Assembly: GCA_014656495.1 (NCBI GenBank)
Contig: BNCN01000002.1
Span: forward strand, 825,102 to 889,101
Source: Comamonas sp. KCTC 72670
GTDB taxonomy: Bacteria; Myxococcota; Myxococcia; Myxococcales; Myxococcaceae
Length of the DNA: 64,000 nt
Reading direction: 5' to 3'
Positions 1 to 8,657 of the stretch are shown here, piece after piece. Numbering within the stretch: the first letter of the stretch is position 1; each line of letters begins with the position of its first letter. Made by a program: the position numbers and the translations under genes. The notes below the pieces were generated by a model. The model ran no database searches. It was not told where the DNA came from and saw only the letters and a program-made list of their open reading frames with translations.

Positions 1-172
1 TCGGTTCCATGCGAAATGTCTTTGTATTTTTTTGAGCAGCGCTCAAGGGCGGACATTGGAACTCCTGACGTCGAAATGAGACCGGTATTACTGCGGTCAG
101 CGCCGTCTCACTTGTCAGGACGATGCCTGGCGGAAGTGCTGAGTGTCTTGAAGTCTCGCGGGAGATGAATCC

Positions 173-496
173 ATGAAGAGTCAAATCCAAGTCGCGCTGC
201 CGTTGTTTCTGGGCGCCTTGTGGGGCGTGGGGTGTGGCGGGCCCATGGACGAGGGCCTGGCCGAGGAGGTGCCGGCCGCCAATCCCATCCCAGCGCAGTA
301 CCTGGAGCCGGAGGGCTCCATCGACGGGGACGGGACGGTCGGCGCGCTCCGGGCATGTTGCTTCTTCCGCTGCGGCGACAACGTCTTGCGAGGGCCCTTC
401 CCGAGCATCGAATACGGGAACTGTACCAACTACGGGAAGTATCGGTGCGCGAGGAAGGGAATGAGCTTCAAGAACTCGAGCTGGCGGGACTGCTAG
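173..496 (+). CDS. Small Cys-rich lipoprotein
   Basis: This 107-residue protein has a lipoprotein signal peptide. A hydrophobic stretch ends in GVGC, making Cys21 the probable lipidated residue. The mature part is acidic and Pro-rich. Its last ~46 residues carry six Cys (CC, C, C, C and a terminal C), enough for three disulfides, so the tail is probably a small oxidised extracytoplasmic domain. A GGGAGA ribosome site lies just upstream of the ATG. I recognise no family. The TAG stop overlaps the TAG stop of the convergent WD40 gene by two bases, so there is no spacer for a terminator. Function is unknown. Confidence 0.75.
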   Translation: MKSQIQVALPLFLGALWGVGCGGPMDEGLAEEVPAANPIPAQYLEPEGSIDGDGTVGALRACCFFRCGDNVLRGPFPSIEYGNCTNYGKYRCARKGMSFKNSSWRDC

Positions 497-2931
497 CCCG
501 CGCTCCTGGCGCGTGGGTCGTGGAGCTTCAGGACATACAGCAAGTCTCGCTCGGTGCGTCCACGGCCCAGGACCAGCCCGTCACGCAGGATGAGCGTCTC
601 TTCCATCGTGTCGTGGAAATGGACAAAGGGAGCGCGCTCCTTTCGCCGATGGAACGCGACAGGATGGTCTCCCAGCGTCTCCCAGTACTTCCGGTCCAGG
701 ACATCCTCGGGCGCCGTGCAGCCATTCAGCGTGACGTGCAGCGCGCCCGTCTGGAGGTCGAAGATGCGCGAGCGCATGTCGTTGGCCTGGGTGACGATGA
801 CGTCGTCGCCCACGGCCACCGCGAAGGCCAGCGTGGCGTGGGGGAGGTCTTGCAGGCGGCCCCCGGTGCGCGCATCGAAGACGCGCACCCACGTGTCCTG
901 GCTGCACGCGGCGACGACGTCGCCGCTCGGTGACAAGCCCAGCCCGATGACGGGTGACTCCGATACGTGCAGCGTCTGGTGCTTGCCCGTGGGCAGGTCG
1001 AAGAGCAGGACGTCTCCGGACTCCTGCCCCACGGCGATGCGGGGTGCCAGCTTCGCCGCGGCATACGCCAGCGTAGGGTGGACGGCCGCCTGGGTGTCGA
1101 TGGCCACGGCCCCACTGCGCACGTCATGCAACAGCAGGCGCGAGCTGCTCTCGTAGCTCGACACGACATAGGCGCCGTCGGGCGTGAAATCCACCAGGGC
1201 CGCGGGCTCGCGGGGGCCTCGGAGCGTGTGAAGCAGGACCCCATCGGAGACACGCCAGACATGCACCGCGCCCTTCAAGAGCGAGGCGGCGAGGAGCTGA
1301 CCATCGGGAGAGAAGGCCATGGGCACCGTGGACGCGATGCCCCCCTTGTCCTGGGCGGGAATGTCCTTGGGCGGTGCTGACAGGGCACGCACGGGCTGCT
1401 GGCTGCGTGCGTCGATGAGCTGGACGGCCGGCCGGAAGGGGCGCTCGCCCAGGTACATCAGCGGGCACGCGAGGATGGCGCCATCGGGGCTGACCCGCCA
1501 GGGCTGCAAGGGGGCTTCACGGTAGTCGGGGGGCAATGTGTCCGCGCGCCCCTCCGCGTCGACGCTCCAGATGGACTGCTTCTGCCGTGCGACGCCCCGC
1601 ATGCCCTCGGCGGGTCCCCACAAGTTCTTCACACGGTCCTGTTCGGCCAGCAGCGTGGGGGAGGGGGCGGCATCCACGTCGCCGACGAGCACCCGTCCGT
1701 CCGCGGCCGTGAGGGCGAAACGCCTCCCGTCGGGGTGAAAGGCCGCGCTCCGCTGGAAGCCATCACTCAGATAAGGACGGGCCGCCAGGACGTCGCCACT
1801 TCGGGCGTCCAGAATCTCCGTGCGGTTGAAGGTGAGCGCACCCAGCCGCGAGTCGCCAATCCAGCCGAGCTGTGAGTAGGGCGCTTGTCCGCACGCACCG
1901 GGCGCACGTTTCCAGTCTCGCGTCTCCACCCGGATGATGCCGTCCATGCCGCTCAGCGCGAGCCACTCGCCATTGGGGCTGAAGGCCACCGAGGAGACAC
2001 TGGTCTCGGTGGGGATGCGTGCGACCTGCGCGCCTGTCTGCAGGTCCCAGATGCGGGCGGTGTTGTCGGACGCCCCCGAGGCCAGCCAACGGCCCGAGGG
2101 ATGGAAGTCCACGCTCAGCACCGACTGCTCATGGCCTTTGAGGGTGCGGACCTCCTGTCCCGTGGCCACGTCGAACAGCCGGATGCGCCAGCCGAGGTTC
2201 GCCGCGGCGAGCCACTGGCCATCCGGACTGAAGGCCACGGAGGTCACCTGTCCCTCCTGACCCGTCATCGCGTGCAGGAGGGCGCCCGTCTCGACATCCC
2301 AGATGCACGCGTCGTGGTCGCGGGAGCCTGACGCCAGCCGCGAGCCATCCGGGCTCCACGCGATGCCGCGCACCTCGCCGTCATGGCCCTCCATCGTCTG
2401 GATGCACTGCCCGGTGGCCACGTCCCAGACGTGCACGTTGCGCTCGTCCTCCCACGTCCCCGTCGCCAGCAGCGCGCCGTTGGGGCTGTAGGCGGCGCAG
2501 AGCACCTGGGCGCCGTGCGGGAAGAACTGGTCGGTTCCCTCCAAAGGCCCAGGGAGGGGGCGCAGCGACTCCACCCAGGGCGCGTCACCCCGTGCCTCCC
2601 ACTGTTGGCGCCACTGGTTCGCGAGCCGCCACACGGAGGACCGTGGGTCGCTCCACGGCCCTGCCTCACCGGGGACGAAGTGCTCCGCCGCGTCGGGCGC
2701 GTCGAACCAGCGCAGGCGGTTGTAGAGGCACTGGAAGAGTGCCTCTGGATGCGCGCGCAGGAACTCCGCGTCGAGCGAGAGGGCGCGCTGGATGAGGCGA
2801 GCCGTTCTGGCGTCCTCCTGCGGGCCCTGCCCTTGCTGCGTGAGCGCTGCCTGGAGCGCGTCCAGCCCCTGCTCCTGCATGAGCCGCTCGAGGGTGGAGA
2901 AATCAGCGAGGGACAGGGTCGAGTCGGTCAT
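493..2931 (-). CDS. WD40 repeat beta-propeller protein
   Basis: This protein of about 812 residues has a helical N-terminal region (about residues 1-125) followed by many WD40 repeats. The repeats carry signatures such as AFSPDGQWLA, GHDGEVRGIAWSPDG and ARIWDLQTGA, and there are enough for probably two propellers. No signal peptide or catalytic motif is visible, so it is most likely a cytoplasmic scaffold for protein interactions. I chose the ATG at 2931 because a longer in-frame extension would run into the neighbouring nucleotidyltransferase gene. The reading frame stays open upstream only because of the base bias. Its stop overlaps that of the convergent lipoprotein gene. WD40 proteins of this kind are common in myxobacteria; the partner is unknown. 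Confidence 0.85.
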   Translation of the reverse strand: MTDSTLSLADFSTLERLMQEQGLDALQAALTQQGQGPQEDARTARLIQRALSLDAEFLRAHPEALFQCLYNRLRWFDAPDAAEHFVPGEAGPWSDPRSSVWRLANQWRQQWEARGDAPWVESLRPLPGPLEGTDQFFPHGAQVLCAAYSPNGALLATGTWEDERNVHVWDVATGQCIQTMEGHDGEVRGIAWSPDGSRLASGSRDHDACIWDVETGALLHAMTGQEGQVTSVAFSPDGQWLAAANLGWRIRLFDVATGQEVRTLKGHEQSVLSVDFHPSGRWLASGASDNTARIWDLQTGAQVARIPTETSVSSVAFSPNGEWLALSGMDGIIRVETRDWKRAPGACGQAPYSQLGWIGDSRLGALTFNRTEILDARSGDVLAARPYLSDGFQRSAAFHPDGRRFALTAADGRVLVGDVDAAPSPTLLAEQDRVKNLWGPAEGMRGVARQKQSIWSVDAEGRADTLPPDYREAPLQPWRVSPDGAILACPLMYLGERPFRPAVQLIDARSQQPVRALSAPPKDIPAQDKGGIASTVPMAFSPDGQLLAASLLKGAVHVWRVSDGVLLHTLRGPREPAALVDFTPDGAYVVSSYESSSRLLLHDVRSGAVAIDTQAAVHPTLAYAAAKLAPRIAVGQESGDVLLFDLPTGKHQTLHVSESPVIGLGLSPSGDVVAACSQDTWVRVFDARTGGRLQDLPHATLAFAVAVGDDVIVTQANDMRSRIFDLQTGALHVTLNGCTAPEDVLDRKYWETLGDHPVAFHRRKERAPFVHFHDTMEETLILRDGLVLGRGRTERDLLYVLKLHDPRARSAG

Positions 2932-3020
2932 GGGCGGCTGGGTGTCTGAGTGCGCGTGAATCCAACCAGGGAACGGGCGCCGGGTCGATGGCTTCCGTGC
3001 GCGGCGGCCCGAGGTGGCGT

Positions 3021-3941
3021 TTACGTCCCGCTGGCGCCACGCTGGAGCGCCGTCTTCAGGCGCGCCCAGTACGAATCGACGTCTCCCTGGGCCAACGTGG
3101 GGTGTTCGAGCGCGAAGTTTGGCCAGTCGACCCGGGTGTGGAAGTGGAACTCGCCCTGGTTGAATTCGTCTTGCCAGCAGTCGCTGCTCTTCGCCTCGAA
3201 GACGCGCTGAAGCAGCCCAGGCGGCAGGGAGGTGTCCTCCGCGAGGAGGACCGCGTCGTAGAGGTCCTTGCCCTGGGGATAGCCGTCGTCCGCGAGCCAG
3301 AGCAGCTTCCAGGCAAGGGACTCCTCCTTCGAGGCGACTCGGACGGGCACGGCGTCCACGGTGAGCGCGATGGGCGCGGTCAACAGCGGCTCGTTGAACA
3401 CGACATCGACCTGGACCGAGTCCCGGACACGTCCTTCCCAGAACCACGGAAACGTGAGTCGCCGGCCCTCGGCGCGCTCGTAGGTCCAGATGGCGTCGAC
3501 GGGAATGGCCGCCGGGTCCAGGTTCGTGCCTTCCACCCGCAACACGTCGGTGATGGCCTGGGCAAGGTCCCGCAGGAGCTTCTCGCCCTCATGGGAGTTC
3601 GGCCCCACGCTCGCCGGCGTGACGACGACGTCCAGGTCCTTCGCGGGCCGGGCGCGCTCGCCGTACCAGACCTCGAGCACCGCGCTGCCCCGGACGACGA
3701 GCCGGTCGCCCACGGGGGCGTGCCCGATGGCCGCGAGGCACCTCCGGAGGACCCGGGCGCGCGTGGTCCTGAACCGGGCTTCCTCGGCCGGGTCCTCGAA
3801 GTGCGGAGGGCCCTTGATGAACGCGCGGCCGTGGTGGCGCAGCGCGGGGTCGAACACGTCCGCCCGGGTGCTGTCGGGCTCGTAGGCCTTGGGAAAGTGC
3901 TTTCTCCAATCAACGGGCATCTTCGGTGGGTTCATCGTCAC
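3021..3941 (-). CDS. AbiEii/AbiGii-like nucleotidyltransferase
   Basis: This 306-residue protein has the layout of the AbiEii/AbiGii toxin-type nucleotidyltransferases. A polymerase-beta-like G-S...D-x-D motif is visible as RGSAVLEVW followed by DLDVVV. A later segment, SKEESLAWKLLWL then GKDLYDAVLLA, matches the family's conserved helix and R/K-DLYD signature. Known members transfer nucleotides to tRNA or other targets and serve as toxins in abortive-infection or toxin-antitoxin modules. The usual AbiEi antitoxin is absent. Instead the gene overlaps by 4 bp (ATGA) with an upstream 194-residue gene of unknown family. Assignment to the superfamily is firm; toxin activity is an inference. Confidence 0.75.
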   Translation of the reverse strand: MTMNPPKMPVDWRKHFPKAYEPDSTRADVFDPALRHHGRAFIKGPPHFEDPAEEARFRTTRARVLRRCLAAIGHAPVGDRLVVRGSAVLEVWYGERARPAKDLDVVVTPASVGPNSHEGEKLLRDLAQAITDVLRVEGTNLDPAAIPVDAIWTYERAEGRRLTFPWFWEGRVRDSVQVDVVFNEPLLTAPIALTVDAVPVRVASKEESLAWKLLWLADDGYPQGKDLYDAVLLAEDTSLPPGLLQRVFEAKSSDCWQDEFNQGEFHFHTRVDWPNFALEHPTLAQGDVDSYWARLKTALQRGASGT

Positions 3942-4522
3942 GTCTCCTTCAGCCAGCCCTCATCGAGGGCGAGGTTGTCGTCGAAGAGCACGCACTCGCG
4001 CTCGACCTTCGTCACGGGGAATCCCTCTCGTCGCAATGCCGAGAGGAGGGCGTGGAAAGCAGCGTCCATGCGCGCGGTGTCCGAGGCGCCGAAGCGCTGG
4101 GTGAGGAAGCGCTCCTGGATGCCGTCGGGGAAAATCTTGTAGGCGTTGCGAGACAGGTGGGCCGCATGCTCGGCGGCGAGGCGCTCCAGCGCCGCCAGGT
4201 CTCGTGTGGATACGCGGACGTGGTGCTCCAGGTAGGCCGGGGTCGTGGCCTCCGTTCGCGCTTCGGTCCAGCGCGACTCGACCTTGATGCGGCGGGGGTG
4301 CGCGTCGCAGAGGCCTTGCACCTCGTGCATCAGCGCTTCGGCGCGCCGCCGGGCCTCATCGACGCTGGCGTCGCCATGGAGCGTCAGCATGACCTGCCGC
4401 GGGGCCACGCCGCTCGCCAGCTCGATGCACAGCATCTTCACGCCACGTCCGGCCGCCCAGTCGCGGAGCAGGGACTCCCTTCCGGCGGGCAGGGCGAGGG
4501 TGAGATGTGTTTCCAGGGGCAT
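3938..4522 (-). CDS. Unknown protein coupled to AbiEii-like gene
   Basis: This 194-residue soluble protein has no signal peptide, and I do not recognise the family. It seems to consist of two similar halves. Each starts with an L-E-x-H-h-x-h pattern (LETHLTLAL at the start, LEHHVRVS near residue 103). Each then has a helix rich in Ala/Leu/Arg and ends in a K-V-E-[SR] strand (RIKVES, VTKVERE). That suggests a duplicated alpha/beta fold. It is the first gene of a two-gene operon with the nucleotidyltransferase, with a 4-bp overlap, so it is likely to be its partner, regulator or antitoxin. The duplication was judged by eye. Confidence 0.65.
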   Translation of the reverse strand: MPLETHLTLALPAGRESLLRDWAAGRGVKMLCIELASGVAPRQVMLTLHGDASVDEARRRAEALMHEVQGLCDAHPRRIKVESRWTEARTEATTPAYLEHHVRVSTRDLAALERLAAEHAAHLSRNAYKIFPDGIQERFLTQRFGASDTARMDAAFHALLSALRREGFPVTKVERECVLFDDNLALDEGWLKET

Positions 4523-4678
4523 GGCCGACGGTCCTCGGGACAGGAGGGCTTCTGGGTCCGGCTCTCACTCACGGCGCAGGTTCTGCCGTTCTGACGTGGG
4601 GCGGCGGGGATGACTCCCGCCAGGGTGCATGGCAGGGTGGGGGCGAATGCCCCGCATGAGCCCACGCGCGAGCGCGAC

Positions 4679-5074
4679 ATGACGACGGACGCAGACGCGC
4701 CTTCGGGCCCGGCGCCCGAGCCGATCCACCGAGGGGATGTGTTCTGGCTGGCCCCGGATGATTCGCGAGGCCCGGCGCCCAGCTACTCCCATCCTCACGT
4801 GGTGGTTCAGGCCGATGTCTTCAACCATTCGCGCATCACCACCGTGGTGGTGTGCGCGCTGACGTCGAACCTGCATCGGGCGGGAGAGCCTGGCAACGTG
4901 CTGCTCGACGTGGGGGAGGCGGGCCTCCCCAGGCAGAGCGTCGTCGTCGTGTCGCAGATCTCCTCGGTGGAGAAGGCGCGGCTGGGCGAGCGCATCGGGC
5001 GGCTCTCCGATTCGCGGGTGGAGCAGATCCTCGCCGGCTTGCGCTTCCAGCAGGTGTCGTTCTTCCGCCGGTAG
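4679..5074 (+). CDS. Orphan PemK/MazF-family toxin
   Basis: About 131 residues with the PemK/MazF fold signature: RGDVFWL near the N-terminus, HPHVVVQADVFN, TTVVVCALTSNL, PGNVLL, and GLPRQSVVVVSQIS with the downstream RIGRLS. MazF proteins are sequence-specific endoribonucleases. I start at ATG 4679; an in-frame ATG at 4610 would add a poorly conserved Arg/Pro-rich leader. No MazE-like antitoxin gene lies on either side. This recalls the solitary MazF of Myxococcus xanthus, but I cannot tell whether it is the ortholog. The gene is divergent from the AbiEii-like pair, sharing a ~160-bp intergenic region that contains an inverted repeat (GGCGGG-N7-CCCGCC, 4603-4621). Confidence 0.8.
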   Translation: MTTDADAPSGPAPEPIHRGDVFWLAPDDSRGPAPSYSHPHVVVQADVFNHSRITTVVVCALTSNLHRAGEPGNVLLDVGEAGLPRQSVVVVSQISSVEKARLGERIGRLSDSRVEQILAGLRFQQVSFFRR

Positions 5075-5106
5075 GCCGTGGGGCACTGCGCTAGTGTCCG
5101 GCGCTC

Positions 5107-6885
5107 ATGGACATGCATCGTCGCGGGTGGGGTGGGAAGTGGGCGGGGCTCTGGCTCGTCGTGGGGCTCGTGCCCTGGCTCCTGGGCGCGGCCGCCGCGC
5201 CGGCATCGCCCGCGGAGCAACTGGTGGGGACGTGGGGCAGCGAGCAGGTGCTCGGGCCGCAGGTCCAGGGTGAACTGACGCTGGTGCGCGGCGAGGGCAC
5301 ATGGCGTGCGCGCATCAGCGGATTCGAAGTCCCTGCCCGGGTGAACGGGAAGCAGGTCTCGCTCCAACTCTCTGGCGGGCAGGGCGAGCTTCGGGGCACC
5401 TGGGCAGGGGCCGCCCAGCCCATCACCGGCCACTGGATTCAGCCTCGCGTGTGGATGAGCGGCATGCGATTCGCGGCCCCGGTGGTGCTGCGCCCGCTCA
5501 GCGCGAATGTCTGGCGGGGGCAGGTGGCGCCGCTGGTGGACCGGTACGCACTGTACCTGGTGGTCCAGAAGCAGCCGGACGGCGCCGTGCGTGCGTTCAT
5601 CCGGAATCCGGAGCGGGGCTTTGGCAGCCGCTTGATGTTCCAGGTGGCGCTTCAGGGCAGCGCGGTCCACCTGACGTCCACATCTGGGAAGGTGTCGCTC
5701 GAGGGCGCGTTCGACGCGCGGTCCGGGCTGCTGACGTTGCGCCATCCCGCGCTGGGGATGACGTTCGACTTCACTCGCCGGGATAGGAGTCAGGCTGTTG
5801 GCCTCTATTCCCGTACGCCCGTGCCGGGGCCCTACGTCTATCAGAAGCCCCTCCAGGACGATGATGGCTGGGCCACGGCCTCCTTGGCGGAGGTGGGGCT
5901 GGACGCGAAGCCCCTTCGGCAGCTGGTGCAACGCATCCTCGACCAGGAGCCGGGGCCGGAGCCCGCGCCCGCCATTCAAGGGCTGCTCATCGCCCGGCAC
6001 GGCAAGCTCGTGGTCGAGGAGTACTTCCAGGGGTTCGACAAGGAGCGGCCTCATGACCTGCGCTCGGCCGCGAAGTCCTATGCCTCCCTGTTGATGGGCA
6101 TCGCGCTAGACCAGGGGGCCGCCTTCACGGTGGACACGCCCGTGCTGTCGATGTTCCCCGAGTACAAGGGGAACATCGCGAACCTCGACGCGCGCAAGCG
6201 CAAGCTCACCGTCGCGCACCTGATGACGATGTCGACGGGGCTGGCCTGCGATGACGACGACCCGGACTCACCTGGAAACGAGGACCGGCTCGAGGACGAC
6301 GTGCCCGATTGGTACAAATACACGTTGGATTTGCCGATGACACGAGCGCCCGGGGAGGGCGCGGTGTACTGCTCGGCGAACATCAACCTGCTGGGCGGCG
6401 TGCTGCGCAACGCGACCCGGATGTGGATTCCGGAGTTCTTCGAGAAGTACGTGGCCACGCCGCTTCAGATGCGCGGTCATCACCTGAACCTGATGCCGTC
6501 CGGCGAGCAGTACCTGGGCGGCGGCATCTACATGCGTCCCCGGGATGCCCTCAAGTTGGGACAGCTCTACCTGTCCGGGGGCGTGTGGAATGGGCGGCGC
6601 GTGGTGAGCCAGGGCTGGGTGGAGCGCTCCACGGCGAACCAGGCGACCATGGGCGACGGCCGGACGTATGGCTACACCTGGTGGCGCCATGAGCTGCGGG
6701 TGGGTGACAAGGTGTACGCCCAGTACGAAGCCAGCGGGAACGGTGGCCAGCTGGTCATGGTCGTCCCCGAGCTGGACCTCGTCGTGATGTTCACCGCCGC
6801 CAACTACAACCACGTGGCCCTGTGGCGAAAGTTCCGGGAGGAGCTCCTGCCACAGTTCATCCTCAGCGCCGTCACGGACCGATGA
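5107..6885 (+). CDS. Secreted beta-lactamase-fold serine hydrolase
   Basis: This 592-residue exported protein has a signal peptide (hydrophobic WLVVGLVPWLLGAAAA, then an Ala-rich cleavage region). An N-terminal beta-rich domain runs to about residue 250, followed by a class C beta-lactamase/penicillin-binding-protein-like domain. The catalytic S-x-x-K is SAAK at about 320-323, and the second motif is YCSAN at about 421. The C-terminal part has GNGGQ in place of the canonical K-T-G, which is common in the esterase/peptidase members of this superfamily. It is probably an esterase, amidase or peptidase in the envelope rather than an antibiotic-resistance enzyme. It starts 32 bp after the MazF gene and may be read through from it. 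Confidence 0.85.
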   Translation: MDMHRRGWGGKWAGLWLVVGLVPWLLGAAAAPASPAEQLVGTWGSEQVLGPQVQGELTLVRGEGTWRARISGFEVPARVNGKQVSLQLSGGQGELRGTWAGAAQPITGHWIQPRVWMSGMRFAAPVVLRPLSANVWRGQVAPLVDRYALYLVVQKQPDGAVRAFIRNPERGFGSRLMFQVALQGSAVHLTSTSGKVSLEGAFDARSGLLTLRHPALGMTFDFTRRDRSQAVGLYSRTPVPGPYVYQKPLQDDDGWATASLAEVGLDAKPLRQLVQRILDQEPGPEPAPAIQGLLIARHGKLVVEEYFQGFDKERPHDLRSAAKSYASLLMGIALDQGAAFTVDTPVLSMFPEYKGNIANLDARKRKLTVAHLMTMSTGLACDDDDPDSPGNEDRLEDDVPDWYKYTLDLPMTRAPGEGAVYCSANINLLGGVLRNATRMWIPEFFEKYVATPLQMRGHHLNLMPSGEQYLGGGIYMRPRDALKLGQLYLSGGVWNGRRVVSQGWVERSTANQATMGDGRTYGYTWWRHELRVGDKVYAQYEASGNGGQLVMVVPELDLVVMFTAANYNHVALWRKFREELLPQFILSAVTDR

Positions 6886-6926
6886 CGGTTTGTGATTCTG
6901 GGACCCTCGCGCGATAGAGTGGCGAC

Positions 6927-7313
6927 ATGGCCCAACGTCTTTCATGCTTGCTGGCGGCACTCCCATTGATTGCGCTGGGGGGCTCCGCGTGTGGTGATGC
7001 CAACACCCTGGACGCCCTGTCCATCTCCCAGGGCGTCTATGGCCTGACGACCTATGCCGAAGATGTCTGTACCGGAAAGTGCGATGCCGGGCCGAAGTCG
7101 ATGACCTTCTCGCTTCGCGCGCTCCCTGGAGAGACGGACGTGGGGACGGTGACGTCGAGCCGGGAGGGCTTCTACGAGGTCGCGCTGGAGCCTGGGGGCT
7201 ATCGAATCTGCACGACGTTCGAGCGATGCACGGACTTCACGGTGGAGGCGGGGCAGTTGGTGCGCCTCGACTATGAGTCTTCCGTCGGGCCGGGCTGGTC
7301 GCTTCCGCGGTAG
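6927..7313 (+). CDS. Small lipoprotein, unknown function
   Basis: 128 residues with a typical lipoprotein signal peptide: a hydrophobic core, then GGSAC with Cys22 as the lipid attachment site. The mature region is a single beta-rich domain. Phrases such as GFYEVALEPGGYRICTT and VEAGQLVRLDYE resemble carboxypeptidase-regulatory-like (Ig-fold) domains. Four Cys in the mature domain could form two disulfides. It lies 41 bp after the serine hydrolase gene on the same strand, so the two may be co-transcribed. A stem-loop at 7346-7376 follows. No enzymatic motif is seen. Confidence 0.75.
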   Translation: MAQRLSCLLAALPLIALGGSACGDANTLDALSISQGVYGLTTYAEDVCTGKCDAGPKSMTFSLRALPGETDVGTVTSSREGFYEVALEPGGYRICTTFERCTDFTVEAGQLVRLDYESSVGPGWSLPR

Positions 7314-7345
7314 TCGCCGGGCCCGTCGCCTTTGTGTCTTCCTGG

Positions 7346-7376
7346 CTACGACGGGGTGACGCGCTTCGCGTCGTAG
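7346..7376. terminator. Hairpin between convergent genes
   Basis: CTACGACG (7346-7353) pairs perfectly with CGTCGTAG (7369-7376). A shorter alternative stem, GACGCG/CGCGTC, lies inside. It sits 32 bp after the lipoprotein stop and 50 bp before the stop of the convergent NodB-fold gene. There is no clear T-tract, so its role as a bidirectional terminator is inferred from position. Confidence 0.5.
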
Positions 7377-7425
7377 CGACTCGGAGAGGCGGGCGGCTTC
7401 TGCTGGGGCCTGCCGCCCGTGGGCT

Positions 7426-8082
7426 TCAAGCTCCTCGCCCGCCCGCGACAAGGCCCGCGATGTCCCCGGCGACGCGGCCGTCGACGATGGGCAGACACTC
7501 CGATGGGCACTGCGTGGTGAAGCGCATCCCCAGCGCCTTCGCGCGGTGGAGGAACCCGTCGAGCCCTTCGAGGCAGGCATCGGGGATGTCGTGCAGCACC
7601 ATCAACGTGTGGGCGCGTGCCTCGCAATCCGCGAGCGCCTTCTCCGGCCAGCCCTTGGGGTCCAGCCAGTCTCCGGGCACGCTGTTCCAGAGCACGCACG
7701 TGTACTGGTGCAGGCGCAGATACTCGACGGCGCGCGGGCTCAGGAGATGGGGCCCCAGCTTGCCGCCGCCGCCGAAGGGGCGGAACCACTTCGGCGCGGG
7801 CACCAGCGGCGAGAGCAGTGCATCCGTCGCGGCAATCTCCGCCTCCACCGCATCCGGGCGCGTGTCCTCACCGAGCGGAATGGCGTGCGTGTAGGAGTGA
7901 TTCCCAATCACATGCCCCGCATCCCGGGCACGGGCGACGAGCCGCCGACCCGCGTCCGTGACGAGGTGCTTTCCCAGCACGAAGAACTGCGCGGTGATGC
8001 CGTGCGACGCCAGGATGTCCAGCACCTGGGGCGTGACGTGGGGATCCGGCCCGTTGTCGAACGACAGGGTGAGGAGGCTCAC
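7426..8082 (-). CDS. NodB-fold polysaccharide deacetylase family protein
   Basis: 218 residues with the NodB homology fold. Motif 1 is LSFDNGPDPH (canonical T-F-D-D-G-P), and motif 2 is NHSYTH (H-S-x-x-H). RPFGGGG stands near the R-x-P-[FY] motif, and a later LMVLHDI matches the L-x-H motif. In motif 1 the second Asp, normally a metal ligand, is Asn. There is no signal peptide, so it is cytoplasmic and may act on a small amide or imide rather than on a wall polysaccharide. It overlaps the VOC gene by 4 bp and ends a three-gene operon (FAH, VOC, this gene), which supports a catabolic role. Confidence 0.8.
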   Translation of the reverse strand: MSLLTLSFDNGPDPHVTPQVLDILASHGITAQFFVLGKHLVTDAGRRLVARARDAGHVIGNHSYTHAIPLGEDTRPDAVEAEIAATDALLSPLVPAPKWFRPFGGGGKLGPHLLSPRAVEYLRLHQYTCVLWNSVPGDWLDPKGWPEKALADCEARAHTLMVLHDIPDACLEGLDGFLHRAKALGMRFTTQCPSECLPIVDGRVAGDIAGLVAGGRGA

Positions 8083-8621
8083 CGGAACACGTTGTTGGAC
8101 GTGCGGTCGCCGGAGAGCCAGCGCGCGAGCTCCTTGTGGGCCTTGGCGCGGCGCGCTTCAACCTTGTCGGCCTCCACGGCCTGGGGACTGTCGTGAGTGA
8201 ACTCGACAATCATCCCGTTCGGGTCCTTCACGTAGAGCGAGCGACAGTAGCCGTGCTCGAGCACATACATGTCGGGCTCCGTGTAGCCCGCGCCGCGCAG
8301 GCGCTTTTCGATGCCCTGCTGCGCATCCTGGTCGACGTTCAGCGCGATGTGATGGAACGGCGAGGACGGAATCTCCGGTCCGAAGAGCGCCTGGTCCTCC
8401 GGCTTCTCGAACTGGAAGAACGCGAGCGCGCTCCCATCCGCGAGCTCGAAGAAGGTGTGGCAGTACGTCCGGACGGCGCCGAACAGTTCGTCCGACTCGC
8501 ACCACGTCGCGACGAGAGGCAGGCCCACCAGGTCCTCGTAGAACTTCCGCGTCGCTTCGAGGTCCTTGGTGACGTAGGCGGTGTGGTGAAGCCTGCTTGG
8601 CAGTTTCGCTTGCGTGGACAT
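8079..8621 (-). CDS. VOC-superfamily dioxygenase/lyase-like protein
   Basis: 180 residues of the vicinal-oxygen-chelate (glyoxalase/extradiol dioxygenase) superfamily. Paired beta-alpha-beta-beta-beta units are visible. RLHHTAYVTKDLEATRKFYEDLVG gives the first metal His region, SPFHHIALNV the second, and DPNGMIVEFTHD the Glu ligand near the C-terminus. A helical tail after residue ~150 is extra to the core fold. The start has a strong GGAGGAA ribosome site 5 bases upstream. It is the middle gene between FAH-family and NodB-fold genes, with a 4-bp overlap to the latter. It is probably a metal-dependent step in degradation of an aromatic or related compound; the substrate is unknown. Confidence 0.85.
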   Translation of the reverse strand: MSTQAKLPSRLHHTAYVTKDLEATRKFYEDLVGLPLVATWCESDELFGAVRTYCHTFFELADGSALAFFQFEKPEDQALFGPEIPSSPFHHIALNVDQDAQQGIEKRLRGAGYTEPDMYVLEHGYCRSLYVKDPNGMIVEFTHDSPQAVEADKVEARRAKAHKELARWLSGDRTSNNVFR

Positions 8622-8657
8622 TCTTCCTCCAGGGGGTACGTCCTCAACGACTCGAAT

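Noticed and set aside
2932-3447. Upstream in-frame extension of the WD40 gene
   Set aside because: It overlaps the nucleotidyltransferase gene and reads as Arg/Gly-rich sequence without conservation signals; ATG 2931 is preferred.
4523-4678. A MazE-like antitoxin upstream of the MazF gene
   Set aside because: No frame in this interval encodes a plausible AbrB-like or MazE-like peptide; the gene appears to be solitary.
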